Assembly: GCA_014281115.1 (NCBI GenBank)
Contig: JACONQ010000005.1
Coordinates: forward strand, 2,170,001-2,234,000
Reading direction: 5' to 3'
Source of the DNA: Laburnicola sp. R22_1
Lineage: Eukaryota; Ascomycota; Dothideomycetes; Pleosporales; Didymosphaeriaceae
Length of the DNA stretch: 64,000 bases
A program made the position numbers and the translations under genes. Under the pieces are notes generated by a model. That model saw only the letters and a program-made list of their open reading frames with translations, was not told the origin of the DNA and searched no databases. Below, piece by piece: positions 21,241-32,879 of this stretch; position 1 is the stretch's first letter, and each line of letters begins with the position of its first letter.

Positions 21241-21636
21241 TTGGTATGTTAGCTTATATTAGAATGTAGGGTTCAAGTACGAACTGGCTGTAGTTGGTTG
21301 ATAGAGATTCTTTTTGTTGAATTGGAGCGGAGATTGCTTTGTCCGTTGATGTTTTTGTAGTATTGTTGTGCAGTAGAGTGGAATAATAAAAATAATGAGT
21401 ATAGAACAGTGCTTTTATATTAAAAAAATGAGCCGTTCCCAGCCAAATTGGTCCACTGTAGACATTCTCAAATGCTCTGTGCTCAGGGTTGAGACTACTT
21501 GGCTTCCGTGCGAAACCCCAAAGTTGTGTCAAGCCAATCAAGCCAGTCTAGCTTGATCTGGTAGTAATCTAGATTTTCTACGTTTAGCTCTTCCCGGATT
21601 AAGTTAGACTGGCCTGATGAGCTTGATCACTGACAA
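21241..21636. other. Upstream region of the small secreted protein, with a hairpin
   Basis: AT-rich stretches near 21380-21430 may be the promoter. An imperfect inverted repeat (core GCCAGTCTA at 21542-21550 against TAGACTGGC at 21606-21614) could form a hairpin of about 85 bp or be the ends of a tiny MITE. Confidence 0.4.
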
Positions 21637-21954
21637 CTCTGTAACGGCGTCCAAGGCTCCAAGACCTAATAAAGACTATACAAAATAATGCCTACCTAGC
21701 ATTCGGCCCTTTAGGTTTCAAATATCTAGATTGACAGCGGGACTCTGTAACGGCGTTTAAGGCTCCAAGACCTAATGAAGACTATGCGAACCAATGCCTA
21801 CCCAGTATTCGGCCCTTCAGGTTTCAAATGTCTAGATTAACAGCGGAACTCTGTAACGGCGTCCAAGGCTCCAAGACCTAATGAAGACTATGCGAACTAA
21901 TGCCTACCCAGCATTTGGCCCTTCAGGTTTCAAATGTCTAGACTGACAGCGGAA
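21637..21954 (+). repeat. Three exact-period 106-bp tandem repeats
   Basis: Copies start at 21637, 21743 and 21849, each with CTCTGTAACGGCGT, AAGGCTCCAAGACCTAAT and a CAGGTTTCAAAT-type end. Copies 2 and 3 differ mainly by C/T and G/A changes. Copy 1 carries more T/A, consistent with mild RIP. Confidence 0.9.
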
Positions 21955-22823
21955 AAATTCCTTGCCCATTTCACAAGTAGAAACAGCTAAGAAAAGTTTG
22001 CTTCTCTCGCAAAGGGTGACCAAATGTAAGGGGTTATTCGGTAGGAGACAGTAATGTAGTAGTACGATAGTATCTAAGACGAATCCTTGAGGAGTAACTT
22101 AAGCCTTAACGTATTAGGTCAGCAAGTGCACGTTCCCACTAAATTCACGTTTTTGGCATAATCGCCACCTACAAAGATAAGGCTGTAGAGCTTTATATAT
22201 ATTATAAAATTGCTAGATTTTCTAAAGTAATAATTAAAAGAGCTTATTAAGTAATTCTAGCACCTAATTAGCTACTAAAAGTGGAGGGAAAGGCGTATTT
22301 TATGGGTACGCGTTAAGGGGCTAGAATTAGGCACCCTATTTTTAATAGACAATAACTTAGGCTATATATACTTAATATTCTTTATACTTAATATAGTAGG
22401 CTTAAGGCGTCTTTAATTACCCTTTTTAGAAGCTTTAAGCTTGTTATAGAGTTACTTTTCTATTACCTAGGCCTTACGCGCTTCTTAAGCTTTAAAAGTC
22501 TTTTATTTGCGCTTCTAGGTGCGCTTCTTTTTAGTAGTAGCTTTTTTCTAGCGTCTTTTCTCTAGTAGAGCTATCTTTTAAAGCTTTATTTCCTTATCTT
22601 TCTAAAGCTATATTACTATTTTCTCTACCTCTTTTTTAGCCTAAAAGTCTTAAGCTTTCTAGATCTTTACTAGTAACTAAAATATAGCTCTACTATTATA
22701 GTTCTTTAGTATTTTTAGCTATAAAGCTTTGGCCTACTAGTAGCGCTTTTTTTTATTAAAAAGAGCCTCTTTAAACTACTTATTTTTATGCTTTAAGAGC
22801 TAATTTTTAGTAGTAATTATATA

Positions 22824-22951
22824 TGTGGCGTTAATCCTACCTAGGAGTAGGACGACAAAGGCTTTTATCTCAAATAACATGACAAAAAAAGCAGAGCCCC
22901 CTGCTTAGTAATTAAAAAGAGCGTGAAAAGGTAATTGGACATAAAAAAAAG
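22824..22951 (+). mobile_element. SINE-like retroposon, copy 1
   Basis: A 128-bp body from TGTGGCGTTAA to an A-run is flanked by a perfect 12-bp duplication AGTAATTATATA (22812-22823 and 22952-22963). The body contains AAGCAG-AGCCCC-CTGCTT, which can form a 6-bp hairpin. It is far less mutated than the surrounding relic. No coding capacity is seen. See copies at 38711 and 40982. Confidence 0.8.
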
Positions 22952-23642
22952 AGTAATTATATAGACTATATAAGTAAGCTTTATAGCCTATAAATTATAT
23001 ATATTCTTAATAGCCCTATATAAAAGACTTTTAATTTTTAGCTAGTTGCTTACGCTAAGTATAGATAAGCTACTTTTACTTAATAATAGACGCTTATATT
23101 ATAGAAAGTAGAATTGCGTAAGAATTTTATTAGAATTAAAAGGCGTAAGCCTAGTAGCTATAAAGGCGCTTAGAATAGTCTTTTTAGTTAGTAAGCAATT
23201 CTAGGTAGCTTAAAATAGCTACTAAAAGTCCCTTTTTATAATACTAAAGAGCCCTTAGCAATCTTCTATAAAGCGCGCAAGGCTAGTAGAGTATATAGTT
23301 GCTAAAAGGCTAAACACCTTAATATTAAGTAGCTAAAGTATATAGATACTATAAGGCGAAAATATAGTAAGTAGAATTTTATTAGTATTATAGAAATTAA
23401 TAAATTCTATTATTATATAAAATCTATAGCTATTAAGAATTAAAAAATAATAGAATGTCTTTACCTTTATCTTTATCTTGCGGTTAAACACCTACTTAAG
23501 CTAGCTAAGACTAATATTATTATTAGTCTAGCCTAATAAAGAGGAGGTAAAAAAGGCCTAGTAATTTTAGGTGTTAAAATTCTATAGCTAGGTGTCTTAT
23601 ATATTACTAAATATAGCTTAGTAAATTAACGCTAAAGTAAGT

Positions 23643-23960
23643 TATCAGATACGTAAGTATCTTTGATAAGATGAGATGAAAGTGATCGATTTGATGATGA
23701 ATTGATTGTCGAGTGATCTCTCTCAATGAAGCTTAGCTATCGTACGCAATATCTATCTAGCGCTAAGACGCACTAGTAATAGTGCGAAGTAGTGTAATAG
23801 TAGTACGCTAGTCTCCTTTGTATATTTTACAGTAATCTTACAGTGAAATTACTATAAGTTACACTAACTATTGTTATAAGGAGACTATATAATCGGACGC
23901 ATGTAACTACTAGATTTTATAGTGAAATTATAGTAATTTCTAGTAACCTAATATCTAACA
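23643..23960 (-). mobile_element. Solo LTR (318 bp) of a Copia-type family, inverted
   Basis: On the minus strand it reads TGTTAGATAT to TCTGATA (TGACA before RIP), 318 bp. It is flanked by the 5-bp duplication TAAGT (23638-23642 and 23961-23965). It is the inverted counterpart of the LTR at 61628-61945 and carries more C-to-T changes. No internal sequence is attached, so it is a solo LTR produced by LTR recombination. Confidence 0.85.
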
Positions 23961-24852
23961 TAAGTGTAGTTCTATTAGCGCAAATATAGGCTATTAATAT
24001 TATCTACTTATAATTGCTATTCTATAGTATATACTAAGCTCTTTTTCTCTTAAAATAGCTATATAAAAAGAAGTTTTTTAATTTACTAAGCACTCTAATA
24101 AAAAAGCCTTTTTATTTATATTATAAATATGCTGTGTGTTAATATTATATTACTTAATTTTATACTTTAATAGGTTAAAGTATAGTATATATTTAAAGGT
24201 ATAATTAGCTTTATAGCGCTTAGAGTTAAGGCTAAAAGTCTATTATAAAATTAGGTTAAGCTTATAGCACTCTATAAAGCGTGTTAGCTACTTTGCACCT
24301 AGAGCTTTTTTAGCTATTTTTAATATAAAATTTTATATTATATTAAGTATAAGAGGTAGCCTATTAAAGCTAAGGAGCTAAATATACTATATAAGGGTCT
24401 TTTCCTAGGTGTTATTAAGTAATTATTAATTTTTAGAGTAGATAGCTATTAACTTAGTAATCCCGCGCGCGCGCTGTAATAGAGTTAAGTAATTAATATT
24501 AAAGTTTTTTGCAATTTACACATAATTAGCTTTTTCTAGAGATTCTAGCGATTTAATAGCTGCAAGAGCTGCCTTAATAGCTGCTATATTAGTAGAGATG
24601 TCGTGTGTTAAAGATTTCGCGATTTTGGTGGGGAGCGTGCATTTGGTGGTCCCGTGCATTTGATGACCTAATACGTTAGGATTCAGAGAGACGATATATA
24701 CATCTGCACCACTGTGTGCTAGGTACTAGGTTTTAGTGCCTCCTGTTTTACCCTCTCTGTTTATGGTGTGGACTCTACCGACCTTGGTTAGAATCTTAAC
24801 ACGACGAAGATCTTCAATATACATCTGCACGTAATCGTCTCTTACATGCTCC

Positions 24853-27800
24853 CAGACTTGTCAATAAACAAAACAAACAAAATTTGTGGCTCTGAATTTG
24901 TTTGTTTGACGACTTTCTTGGTGTTGTAGTTTGTTTGTTTGATTTGATGGAGCTATAGAGGCGCTTTTTATTTGATTGTTTGTTTGATTTTGAGTACTTT
25001 AAGAGGACTGTGAAAGAGACTCTGGTGGTGTTATAGGCGGCGGCTCCTCCCACTCATGTATGCTAAACTGTTCGTTGAGCTTATTGTCATCGTACGTTGC
25101 CACCACCTTTGCGCTTGGAGGTTTAAAACCTGCTCGAATCCATCGTTGAGTACAAATTAAAGCAGCCAATAGTTGGCTGCCCATTTTGCGTCTCTGTGGC
25201 TCAAGTACGTCGCCAGTACCCGAGAAGACTCGCTCACAGTCAGCGCTGGAGGCAGGGATAGTTAACACGTCCAGCGCCAATTGTGACAAATTGGGATACC
25301 TCGGCTTGAGCTGGTACCAGTATTGGACAGCTGTACAGCCAGTTTTGTACTGTTCTGATGTCCATGTTGGCTCTCTAAGCCAGCTCTCGTACTCATCCGC
25401 CACCCCTATTATCTTGTCGCTGTTGTCAAGTACCGAATCGATCGCGTCGTCAAAGCTGCTCATCGCGTGTTTAGGCGCAGTTGTTATTGTTGTTGCTGTC
25501 GCTAGGGCGGGCTTGTAACGAGCCCAAAGCTGCTCGAAGCTCGCGTGCGTAGCTTGTAACTGTGCGGGCTTCTCACGCCAGAAGCGTTTAAAGTAGTTCT
25601 TGAAGCGTGGGTGGAGTGCCGTGGCAGTGTAGTAGACGGGGATTTTGAGGAGTTTATTAAGGTACTTGCTCGCCTTCTTGAGCGCAGCACGTACGTTGAT
25701 AGCGACGTGATCTTCTGGCGCCTTGTCTGGCAGGTAATTGACGCTTTCAAACAGTCTAAGGCGGGCATCTAGGTCAGCAATAAGAGACTCAAATACAGGG
25801 ATAACCTCGTATAACGCGCCGTAAGTGCCAGCTTTGCCGCGACCTTGCAAGCGATTAGTTGCGGACTTCAGTGGCTCAAGCACCTCAATATACTTGGTAA
25901 TCACCGCCCAGTCTGCAGCTGTAAGCCCGCCTGATCGCATCCACTGCAGCACAATAGGCAGCTTAGTGTTATTGCTTTTGGCAAGCTTGTTAGCGTGCTC
26001 AGTCTCTTGTATGTGGTAGAAGGAGTAGCTGTTAATAGCGTGTTGTAGCTCAACACTGCGCTTAAAGCAGTCATAATAGCTGTTCTAACGCGTAACTCCA
26101 GGCTTGAAAGGCTCACAGCGTCTTGCTGTAGCGCCAGCAGGCATCTCAACTGCTTCGCTGTTCTGACAATCCTCAAATATACCCCATTGTTTTGGCGTGT
26201 TAATGTAGTTAACAATATTAAGAAACACGCCAAGCGGACTATCTTTCTGCCATTGCTTCATATAAAACTCCTCTTTGTTGTAGTGTTCAGGCTTGTTATT
26301 AAAGGCGTTGGAGTCAGTGCTAAACATAATAGTTTGCCCAACAAGGTTGAGTATGTGGCAAGCGCAGCGGAGGCGTCGATTGTTGGCGATAAAGCCGTAC
26401 ATTGTGCCGAGTTTATTAACTGCAGTATTGTTGTTGTAGGCGTTGTCAAGCACGAAATAGCCCAAATTGCTGCTAGAAATCTCAAAGTAGCGTAGGATTC
26501 GTACGACAGCTTCCGCGATCGCTGAGCCTGTGTGCGCACCAACCAGCTGCGGCAAGGCGATGGGAAGGTCAACTATATTGCCTTGAGAGTCAGCGTAGTG
26601 CGCACAAATTGCAAAGAAGCCGCGCTTCCCCCCCTTAGTAGTCCAGCCGTCAAAGCTTATGTGTATTTTGCTAGAGGCCTCAGACAAGGCGCGCTTGACT
26701 TAAGGTTGTAGCCAGCTGTAAAGCCTCATCACGAACCTCGAAACGCTGTTGTGAGACCTCCATAGCGCCGCCTCTGCCTCTGGGTTGGCGAACCTGATCA
26801 TCGCGCGGAAGGACTCAGTCTCAAACTCGCGTAATGGCCTGTTGTTGTTGACGAGCCATAACACTGCAGCTTGCCTGAAGCCTTGTACGTCGAAGTTACC
26901 CAGCTCCTGCGTTGCATCTTGGCTTAATGTGACCCCGTTTTCTTCCGCCCATCGCAGCGACTTCTGGCCAGGTTCGAGCGGCCTCTTGTGTACGATAGTG
27001 CCTTGTTTGGTGAGCCGATGGCCGGGAAGGTCTTGCTTTAAATGGTTGTTGGCGGCTGTAGTTGACAGAGTGGTCTGGTGTAGGCCGCCCTTCTTTCTGT
27101 TGATATGACAGTGCTTGCATTGGAAGTAGATCTTCTTAGGGTTAGTACCAAGCTTTCGAAGGCGATAGCTGTGCCTAAAGACCTAGCTGATGTTGCCTAT
27201 AGGTGTGGATAGAGGCACATTAAAGCCCAGTAGGCGCTTCAAGTTAAGGCCTTTGTAGTTAGTGAAGTCAACACTAGGCGCAGCGTCCTCCTCTACTAAA
27301 GCCTCTGTGGCAGCATTACTAAACGCGCGCGGCGGCTTAGTAGCTATAGGCGGCTTATTAGCCACTAACAGCAACTCCCAAGCTGGCTCATCGGCCTGTA
27401 AGGCTTGTAGTATAGGCCGTGGTGATGGCCTCTGGGCGCGCTCCTCTAGCTCAGTTAGTGGCTTTATTAAGCGCGGCTCTAGAGTACTTTTAAGCACCTT
27501 AATAGGCGGCTCTGGCTCGTCAACTACCTCAATAGACGGCTAGATTAGCAGAGGAGTAAGCGACCGCTGGCTATCCATAAGGCGCTGGCTGGGTTTCGGC
27601 GCACGTTGGGAACGTTTAGGCATAGGTTCGGATGCCTCAGCAGGCTCGCGGCTTCGTTTTAGGGGCATGGTAAGCGTGAAGGTAAGCAAAGGCGCGAAAA
27701 AGTAAGCTGTAGGCGTAGGCAAGTAAGCCAAAGTATAGTGGGTGTGTAAGCGTTGACGCGCAAGGTACGCGGAAAGTACGCGGTCGGCTAGCCAACATTA

Positions 27801-28525
27801 CCACTTCATGCCAAGGCGTACTGCGCGACGCTCTGCAGCCCGCAACAATAGAGATATAGTAAAACAGGCGACAGGAATTAATTTAGCAACATTGATTTAA
27901 TAGTTTAACTTATAGAAGACAAGATTTATTGCGTGGTTATAGCAAACGATTTTTTAAGAGTAGTAACTAGGTTCAGAATATATAAACATAACTTAGGCTT
28001 CGCTGCAACAGCGCAAACTCACTTTGCTACAATACCTCAACACTATAATATTAGCTTATTTAGATTATTATATATATATTTATTGTTTTAACAGCTTATT
28101 ACCTATATGTAAAGAAAGAGGAGGAACAGAGGATAGGAGGTGCTAAAGCCGAATAGCAATTCATGTATATCAGTTGCTGGCGGCCAGTAGAAGCACATAT
28201 CCGTTATGCGGGCTTTTTTACGCAGGTACAATCCACTTAAGAAGCTCCGTTTTTGCTCTGTTTACTATAGGAATACCTATATAATTGCAGCGTTAGGAAA
28301 GTTATTGTTACATCAACACTAAGAATATATCACTAACTCTAGGGTACCTTATTATTACAGTATACTAAGCAATTCAAACAAACTTCAAATTTTTTAACTG
28401 CAATTGCCTCTTTTGTTTGTTTGACCTATCAAAATTGCAGCAGCAGCTTTTTGTTTGGTTGACGTTGTCAATTCAAACAAAATTCAAACAAAATATTGAG
28501 GCATGTTTGGTTGTTGACAACCCTG
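24853..28525 (-). mobile_element. hAT DNA transposon, complete ends, 3673 bp
   Basis: The element is bounded by a perfect 8-bp target duplication CATGCTCC (24845-24852 and 28526-28533), the size diagnostic of hAT. The termini are imperfect inverted repeats beginning CAGACTTGTCAATAAACAAA on the left and CAGGGTTGTCAACAACCAAA read inwards from the right. Subterminal regions are rich in CAAACAAA repeats, likely transposase-binding sites. The right end lies about 440 bp upstream of the prp46 start codon. Confidence 0.92.
24999..27668 (-). pseudogene. hAT transposase, single frame with four stops
   Basis: One frame runs from MPLKRSREPAEASEPMPKR (ATG at 27668) to the stop at 24999, about 889 codons. 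In order there is a basic Pro-rich N-terminus, a BED-type zinc finger (FQCKHCHINRKKGG, then NNHLKQDLPGH), the catalytic region beginning IHISFDGWTTKGGKRGFF with LDNAYNNNTAVN and CACHILNLVGQ, and the C-terminal dimerisation domain (PNLSQLALDVLTIPASSADC, then ERVFSGTGDVLEPQRRKMG). Internal stops lie at 27540, 27183, about 26699 and 26085. All are TAG or TAA in otherwise conserved frame and no frameshift is seen, which fits light RIP of CAG, CAA or CGA codons. The transposase is therefore inactive in this copy. Confidence 0.88.
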
Positions 28526-28533
28526 CATGCTCC

Positions 28534-28965
28534 AAGGCTAGCCTAGAGGTGTGGCCAAGCCGAGCAAGGGAATGGTGCTCGCGGCTGCGATCAACTACAT
28601 CTTAAAGATTGAACAAGAGAGGGACTCGGCTATCAATGAAATTGAAAGACTGGGGGGGGATTGCAGAGTTCGAAAGCTGGATCGGTAGTACGGGATGTGT
28701 CGGACGCTCGTGAGGGGTTGCATCAGACATGGAAGAATTAAGAGCAAAACAGAGAACTTTAGCTAATGTTCATTTGTGCGAGAAAAGCGAGTTCTCGCGA
28801 CTGAGGATGTAATCCGGGGCGCCGGGGTAGTAGCAATCACGTGACGGCAAGCCGTCCCCGGGACGGAATATCCTTCTTCCGTGTCGCGCTAGTAAGCCCG
28901 TCGACAAAAGTTACCTCGCCTTCGCAACGTAACAGGCACTCTGCAAGCAACTTGAAACCCGCACC
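28534..28965. promoter_or_regulatory. prp46 upstream region, bordered by the hAT insertion
   Basis: The 432 bp between the hAT target duplication and the prp46 ATG hold TCACGTGAC (28837-28845), a good E-box palindrome, and a GC palindrome CCGTCCCCGGGACGG just after it. The ATG sits in CCGCACCATGGCC, a strong start context. Confidence 0.45.
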
Positions 28966-30396
28966 ATGGCCGACACCTTACCTTCTAATGCGGCCGACCA
29001 TGCCGTTCGCGCATCGGCGAAGCGCACGCGCGAAATTTTCGCCGCCGATACGCTCCAATACCCGTCCACCGGCCTAGACAGCTCCCGCATCCCAACGCGC
29101 GTACATCAGGAGTACAGCCATGTACAAGAACTCCCCGCTGCCCTAGCATCCAAAATAGCGACGGCAGCGACCACCGCAGCGGAGAAGAGAAGGAAGATCA
29201 AAAATGCAAACGCAGAGGAACAGGCGTCGGACCCGCAGATGCGCAGGATGATTGCAGCTTCATCGGAGAAGGCAGAAAAGGCGAAGGAGGCACAGTCCAT
29301 GGCCTTGACATTACGATCCGGCAAGGGCGCGGCGCCAAACGCCCACGGGCCGACACCGACGCGCGATACTCCGTCGAGCGCGCTGGTGAGGAAGGATACT
29401 GTCAAAGCTACACGGCCGGAGTGGCATGCGCCCTGGAGGCCATTTAGGGTTATCAGTGGGCATATGGGCTGGGTGCGCTCATTGGCCGTGGAACCGGACA
29501 ACCAGTGGTTTGCTAGTGGAGCCGCCGACAGGACCATCAAGATCTGGGACCTGGCGACCGGCACACTGAAGCTGACCTTGACGGGACATATCAGCGCTGT
29601 TCGAGGCCTCGCTGTTTCTCCCAGGCACCCGTATCTTTTTTCCTGTGGTGAAGACAAAATGGTCAAATGCTGGGATCTTGAGACGAACAAGGTCATCCGA
29701 CATTACCACGGCCATTTGAGCGGAGTGTACAGTCTCAGCCTTCATCCCACTCTCGATGTCCTCGTAACTGGAGGACGTGATGGTGTTGCTAGAGTCTGGG
29801 ATATGCGAACACGCACCAATGTCCACGTTATGGGCGGACACAAAGGCACTATATCCGATCTTCAATGTCAGGAAGCCGATCCGCAGGTCATTACAGGCTC
29901 CATGGACTCCACCATTAGGTTATGGGACCTGGCTGCGAACAAGACCATGGCTGTTTTAACGCATCACAAAAAGGCTGTGCGTGCACTCACTCTCCATCCC
30001 TCGGAGTTCACCTTTGCATCTGGCTCAGCTTCATCAATAAAGCAGTTCAAATGTCCTGAGGGAGCGTTTATGCAGAATTTCAACGGACACAATTCCATCA
30101 TCAACACGCTTTCCGTAAACGAAGACAACGTCCTCTTCTCCGGCGGTGACGACGGCTCAGTATCATTCTGGGATTGGAAGACCGGCCACCGCTTTCAGCA
30201 AACCGAATCCATCGCACAACCTGGGTCCCTTGACGCTGAAGCGGGTGTCATGTGTTCTACATTCGATAAGACCGGCCTTCGCCTTGTCACCGGAGAATCG
30301 GACAAATCGATCAAAATCTGGAAGAAGGACGAAGATGCGACCGAAGAGACGCACCCACTCGATTGGAAACCCACTCTCGGCCGACAGAAATTCTAA
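28966..30396 (+). CDS. prp46: Pre-mRNA-splicing factor Prp46/PRL1-type WD40 protein, 476 aa
   Basis: A single exon encodes an N-terminal ~165-residue extension ([16 protein letters not shown] and a charged helix with [15 protein letters not shown]), followed by seven WD40 repeats from [20 protein letters not shown] to [13 protein letters not shown]. Individual blades end in [35 protein letters not shown] and VSFWDWKTG. The linker motif and blade order match the Prp46/PLRG1/PRL1 family. Known members are core parts of the Prp19-associated (NineTeen) spliceosome complex in the nucleus and bind Cdc5/Cef1. Length agrees with fungal orthologues. The gene is intact although a hAT transposon lies ~440 bp upstream and RIP-damaged repeats lie on both sides at a distance. 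Confidence 0.93.
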   Translation: MADTLPSNAADHAVRASAKRTREIFAADTLQYPSTGLDSSRIPTRVHQEYSHVQELPAALASKIATAATTAAEKRRKIKNANAEEQASDPQMRRMIAASSEKAEKAKEAQSMALTLRSGKGAAPNAHGPTPTRDTPSSALVRKDTVKATRPEWHAPWRPFRVISGHMGWVRSLAVEPDNQWFASGAADRTIKIWDLATGTLKLTLTGHISAVRGLAVSPRHPYLFSCGEDKMVKCWDLETNKVIRHYHGHLSGVYSLSLHPTLDVLVTGGRDGVARVWDMRTRTNVHVMGGHKGTISDLQCQEADPQVITGSMDSTIRLWDLAANKTMAVLTHHKKAVRALTLHPSEFTFASGSASSIKQFKCPEGAFMQNFNGHNSIINTLSVNEDNVLFSGGDDGSVSFWDWKTGHRFQQTESIAQPGSLDAEAGVMCSTFDKTGLRLVTGESDKSIKIWKKDEDATEETHPLDWKPTLGRQKF

Positions 30397-32879
30397 GTTG
30401 ATTGCTTGAATCAGGAGGACACAGAATACCCCGGACGTAGTCAAGTCGCTCGACTACGCGGCAAGTGACGAATTACGGCTGTAACCGTACGAGAGCGCAG
30501 ACGAAGTCACCGCGGGAGGGTGGCGCGAGAAAATGAACCCAATCCACAGAACGCAGGTCCGTTACCTGCGGGGACGTCGACCTAACCAGAAGCTCCAGGT
30601 GTCATCAGTTTCCAACGGCCGGCCTGGAGGCACCGGAGAGGCTGTTTCATGCTTCGGTCTCACGGTTGTGCGTTGGGGGCTTTTATGAGGGTCTGAAACA
30701 TAACCCAATGGGACGACGAAAGGACTCTTCGGTGGCGTGATCGGCGTATGATTTAGAGAAAAAGCGTCACCGACGCCCGTTACCACGGAACATGTATTAT
30801 ACAAACTAGCCCCAAGGCATCTGATACCCCATACTGATGGATCCTTCCCGTCTCAACGATCTGAAAATCTAACCACTACCTTACCAAGCTAACCACGCTA
30901 CCCTCTCGAATACACGCGTCCAGCAACATAATTGGCCACGCGTAGTCCGCAAGACATATACCCATCGCACCTCCCGCATCTAGTAATATTCTCGTTCCTT
31001 GCGGTGCCACCAAAATACTAATAGTCTAGACTAGTCTCTCTGCACGCAATTAATTTACCCTCTACGCTCGGGATCCGAAACTTAATCTTTTGAAAGTATG
31101 CCTCTGATGACCTCAGGCTGCAGTCGGAAACATTTGCGAGATCTTCCTACGGACTTGCGCTACCGCGCCGACAAACGCCCCAGGACGAAGGGCGTCATTT
31201 TAAGATGTTTGTGAATGGAATGGGTGGACTGACTCACGAGACGAGGCATATTCGCAAGGCACGTTGCGAGGCAAGATTATCTAAATGATGGAATGATGGA
31301 ATGAATGAATGAAAGCCCGTGAATCGTGATACGCGTATGTTTCCTACTCATTATGATTACACCAGCGTACCTGGGTCGGACTCCAACATGGTGCATCTCG
31401 CTTGCTTCAAGGTTGCTTGCTCCCTGTCCTGTCGAGCGAGCGAGTTTTAGTGCGTACCGAGCACGAGCACGAGCATCCACACCAGGCAGTCGGCGGGGAC
31501 TAGGCACTAAATGGCAAAAGCTAAAACCAAGGCAACGAGGCAACGAGCACGCACATACATGCGCGTACGGCGACCCGCTTGTGCAAGCAATTCAGCCGGA
31601 GGAGCGAGCGGACGAGCGAGATGGCTGGTCCGACCGACCGACCGACCGGCGACGGCGGGTCGGACTGCACACTACTACTCGAAACGAAGCCAGGCGACTC
31701 GACGAGACGGCACGGCGTGGGCGTTGGCGTTCTCTTGCCTTGCCTTGCCTTGCCTTGCCTCGTTCCGTCAGTCACAGATTCGTCGTTCGTTCGTTCGTCC
31801 GTCCGTCCATCCTACACACCACCCACACCCTAGGTCCCCGATACGCCAGTCTCCCACCCGCGAAGGACCCGACGCTCAACCCACCCGTCAGCACATTAAT
31901 CGCACGTCCATGAACCATGCTGCACCCCAAGGCCCATCTCGAGTTTCAACCCAGGGATGGGGATGCGTCCGGATTTGAATTGTTGAACGAGATGGGGGGA
32001 TGAATGCAGGTGGTTTGCTTTTTTTTTTCTTGGGGGTGGGGGGCGGTTAGTTGGGTGGGGATGTTGTTGGGGGTGCATCACTGAGTATGTGAGTGAGGGG
32101 AAGTGTTTTGCATATTATGATGTATTAAATGAACCGTCTATCCGGAGGATTCCTTACTCGGTGAAGGAACAGACGGTACCTTGACAGCACCGTCCACGGT
32201 CCAGCTCCGCGACTCCACTTTGTCTAGCGAGCGTAACTCGGACGCTAAAGTCCAACATACAATATCCTATGTACTGGCCAGGTACGGCTTGTTGCCTGTT
32301 GGAACGAACGGCAAGGACATGCGCACCCTGAGTCCAACCTGTCAGGACGCGTCCACTACGCGCCCATAAACCGATCTGTCAGCACACCCAGTACAGTCCT
32401 CGTGCAGATTCCACGAGAACGCATGTACACGCCAGCACAAGGTTCCAGATTCCAGAAGCCCCAAAGATCGAAATACGAACCCGTATTCAAACTCTGGAAA
32501 CACCGAGCAAGGGCAAGCGAATGCGCTGCAGAAACCCATGTTCGACCACCAGGAAGGAGAGACGTTGCATCACCGCGTGGCGGCCATCCAACGACGGGTC
32601 ATCGTATTCGCAGGGGTCACAAGAGGGGTTTGACGCATTATACAAATCCGGGATTAGTGTACGCGTCCGCCATGTAGCGCATTGACTGCGAGGAAATCCT
32701 CGAATACATGGAGAATACGACATGTTTGATCCCTCTGACGTTGTGGAGAAATGCAAGCTTGACTAGGTATAAGCGGCACGATCATGACAGAACGGCGATA
32801 CGAGCGTATCCATGTCCGCTGATAAGGTAGAAGGAGGGGTCGTTTCGCGTAAAATCCGGCTGGATATTGTGTTGGAGGG
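30397..32879. other. 2.5-kb stretch without a supported gene
   Basis: Base composition is balanced and several frames of 60-195 codons are open, but they overlap on both strands and are rich in Arg, Pro and Ser as expected from GC-rich non-coding DNA. No domain, signal peptide or splice pattern convinces me. AATGAATGAATGAA lies near 31288-31310, reminiscent of the tail at 20305. Confidence 0.5.
31629..31808 (+). repeat. Cluster of short tandem repeats
   Basis: (GACC)4 lies near 31630-31648, (TTGCC)5 at 31734-31760, (CGTT)n at 31781-31797 and (GTCC)n at 31797-31808. They are separate motifs packed into 180 bp. Confidence 0.85.

Larger units (their letters stand above)
22109..24676 (-). mobile_element. 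Pogo/Fot1-like DNA transposon relic with TA target duplication
   Basis: The ends form terminal inverted repeats of about 40 bp starting ACGTATTAGGTCA (22109 rightwards; 24676 leftwards), flanked by TA at 22107-22108 and 24677-24678. Each TIR carries two copies of a CAA(A/G)TGCACG-like motif 17 bp apart (22123 and 22140; 24653 and 24636). The interior is heavily RIP-damaged. On the minus strand, fragments resembling DDE_1 transposase (ILDSYR, NKILL..F.PY) can still be made out near 23350-23540, and a Lys/Arg-rich C-terminal region near 22400-22750. A SINE-like copy and a solo LTR are inserted; without them the element is about 2.1 kb. Confidence 0.7.

Noticed and set aside
22150..24600. AT-rich block as a centromere or replication origin
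   Set aside because: TIRs with TA flanks and transposase traces explain it as a RIP-damaged transposon.
28540..28605. tRNA-like text (GTGTGGCCAAGCCGAG...) after the hAT element
   Set aside because: No cloverleaf could be folded by eye, and no T-loop is at the right distance.
31326..31913. 195-codon plus-strand frame and overlapping 155-codon frame
   Set aside because: The region is full of short tandem repeats, the frames overlap on both strands, and neither shows a domain or signal peptide.
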